Shown: positions 4,671 through 5,390 of the stretch, in pieces | Position numbering within the stretch: the stretch's first letter is position 1 | Layout: every line of letters begins with the position of its first letter | Source of the DNA: Chloroflexota bacterium | GTDB lineage: Bacteria > Chloroflexota > Limnocylindria > Limnocylindrales > CSP1-4 | Reading direction: 5' to 3' | Assembly (NCBI GenBank): GCA_004298915.1 | Contig: SCTE01000414.1 | Location: 1-5,390 of the forward strand | DNA: 5,390 nucleotides | Notes under the pieces: generated by a model | Databases searched by the model: none | What the model was told of the DNA's origin: nothing | What the model saw: the letters and a program-made list of their open reading frames with translations, nothing else | Translations under genes and position numbers: made by a program

Positions 4671-5390
4671 TCAGCGCGTCTCGAAGGATCGCTTCGAGAG
4701 CCCGTAGGCGAAGCCCTCGATCGGGAAGGCCGGGGCATCCTCAGGTCGGGCGACGGCGCCGAGCGTCACGAACAGCGGCGCGAAGTGCTCGACCGTCGGG
4801 TGCGCGTAGGGCATTCCCGGGGCCTTCTCGCGGAAGTCGAAGAGCGTGTCGAGGTCGCCCGATTCGAGGGCCTCGCGCGCCCAGGCATCGAAGTCGATCG
4901 ACCACTGCGGTGCCCCGGGCTTGCCCATGAAGTACTCGCGGATGAACGGCAGCCCGTGGGTCAGAAAGCCGCTGCCGATGATCAGGACGCCTTCATCGCG
5001 GAGGGGAGCGAGGCGCCGGCCGACCTCGAAGAGTCGCTTTGGGTCGAGGTCCGGCATGGACAGCTGGAGGACGGGAATGTCCGCGTCCGGGTACATCGCC
5101 ATGAGCGGTACCCAGGCGCCGTGATCCAGGCCACGGGATTCACGCTCGAGGACCGGTTCGGTGGACGGCATGAGGCCCCTGACCTTCGCCGCCAGGTCCG
5201 GTGCGCCCGGAGCCGCGTACTGGAGGTCGTAGTAGTGCTGGGGGAAGCCGTAGAAGTCGTAGACGAGCGGCACGGTGCGGGTCGCCGAGATTGCCATCGG
5301 CGCCGTCTGCCAGTGGGCGCTGACGATCAGGATGGACGTCGGCTTGGGAAGGTTCGCAGCCCAGCCGTTGAGCTGACCCAACCACTCGGG
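4671..5390 (-). CDS. ygiD: 4,5-DOPA extradiol dioxygenase-like protein (LigB superfamily), 5' end outside window
   Basis: The gene reads leftward and ends with TGA at 4673-4671. About 239 residues are visible, and the frame is still open at the right edge. The first bases translate as PEWLGQLNGW, so the TTG at 5381 is an internal leucine, not a start. The protein matches class III extradiol dioxygenases of the YgiD/DODA type, which open catechol rings between carbons 4 and 5 of DOPA-like substrates using a metal ion. Visible signatures are VSAHW (metal-ligand His, codon 5313-5315), DFYGFPQHYYDLQYAAPGAP, GLDHGAW (His, 5121-5123), MYPDADIPVLQLS, GSGFLTHGL (His, 4956-4958) and HPTVEHFAPL (His, 4785-4787). 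The N-terminal HGSP/HGAP segment with the first metal ligand should lie about 30-40 residues upstream, outside the window. Bacterial members often have unknown natural substrates. It converges with the exporter and is not in its operon. Confidence 0.92.
   Translation of the reverse strand, partial: PEWLGQLNGWAANLPKPTSILIVSAHWQTAPMAISATRTVPLVYDFYGFPQHYYDLQYAAPGAPDLAAKVRGLMPSTEPVLERESRGLDHGAWVPLMAMYPDADIPVLQLSMPDLDPKRLFEVGRRLAPLRDEGVLIIGSGFLTHGLPFIREYFMGKPGAPQWSIDFDAWAREALESGDLDTLFDFREKAPGMPYAHPTVEHFAPLFVTLGAVARPEDAPAFPIEGFAYGLSKRSFETR
4679..4699. terminator. 8-bp perfect hairpin at the convergent gene ends
   Basis: TCTCGAAG (4679-4686) and CTTCGAGA (4692-4699) are perfect reverse complements around the 5-nt loop GATCG. 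The hairpin begins 11 nt after the exporter's stop and lies within the last codons of the dioxygenase. It is symmetrical, so it would fold in transcripts of either strand. There is no T-run on either side, so simple intrinsic termination is doubtful. It could mark or protect the exporter mRNA 3' end. Confidence 0.35.

Noticed and set aside
5379..5381. TTG as a start codon for the dioxygenase.
   Set aside because: The frame stays open to the window edge, and the family's N-terminal metal-binding HGSP-type segment is missing from the visible part. The true start must be further upstream.

Overview
This window comes from a bacterial chromosome of high GC content, roughly two-thirds G+C, with strong G/C preference at third codon positions and ATG starts. 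Shine-Dalgarno sequences are weak except before the first gene. Composition and protein style would fit Chloroflexota or Actinomycetota. That is an impression only: there is no rRNA or other phylogenetic marker. No mobile element, CRISPR array, tRNA or rRNA gene was seen.

Layout, left to right. (1) Positions 1-163 hold no supportable gene but do hold a possible promoter (72-100), a small GCAA-loop hairpin (110-125) and a good ribosome binding site. (2) Positions 164-544 encode an A-type iron-sulfur carrier of the HesB/IscA/ErpA family with all three cluster-binding cysteines. (3) A strong hairpin (577-602) with the same 11-base core as the upstream one lies between this gene and the next. (4) Positions 620-2383 encode a serine hydrolase of the class C beta-lactamase fold, with the SxxK, YxN and HxG motifs, a long C-terminal extension and no signal peptide. 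(5) A conspicuous AT-rich island (about 2431-2500) carries a perfect TTGACA box and overlapping TTCAT/ATGAA inverted repeats. It looks like the regulated promoter of the following cluster. (6) That cluster is a possible 61-residue basic small protein (2524-2709), a winged-helix ArsR-like regulator (2713-3381) and a major facilitator superfamily exporter (3381-4667), packed with a 3-nt gap and a 1-nt overlap. (7) On the opposite strand, converging on the exporter with only 3 nt between stop codons, is a 4,5-DOPA extradiol dioxygenase-like enzyme (YgiD/LigB superfamily). Its N-terminus lies beyond the right edge.

Functionally, the clearest unit is the regulator-exporter operon. The regulator probably binds the palindromic island upstream, represses its own operon, and releases when a small molecule exported by the MFS protein is present. 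The iron-sulfur carrier and the serine hydrolase run in the same direction but have no obvious link to it. The dioxygenase is a separate convergent gene. Most of the window is recognisable housekeeping or accessory content. The points that deserve a second look are the operator island, the small ORF in frame with the regulator, and the twin hairpins around the iron-sulfur gene.
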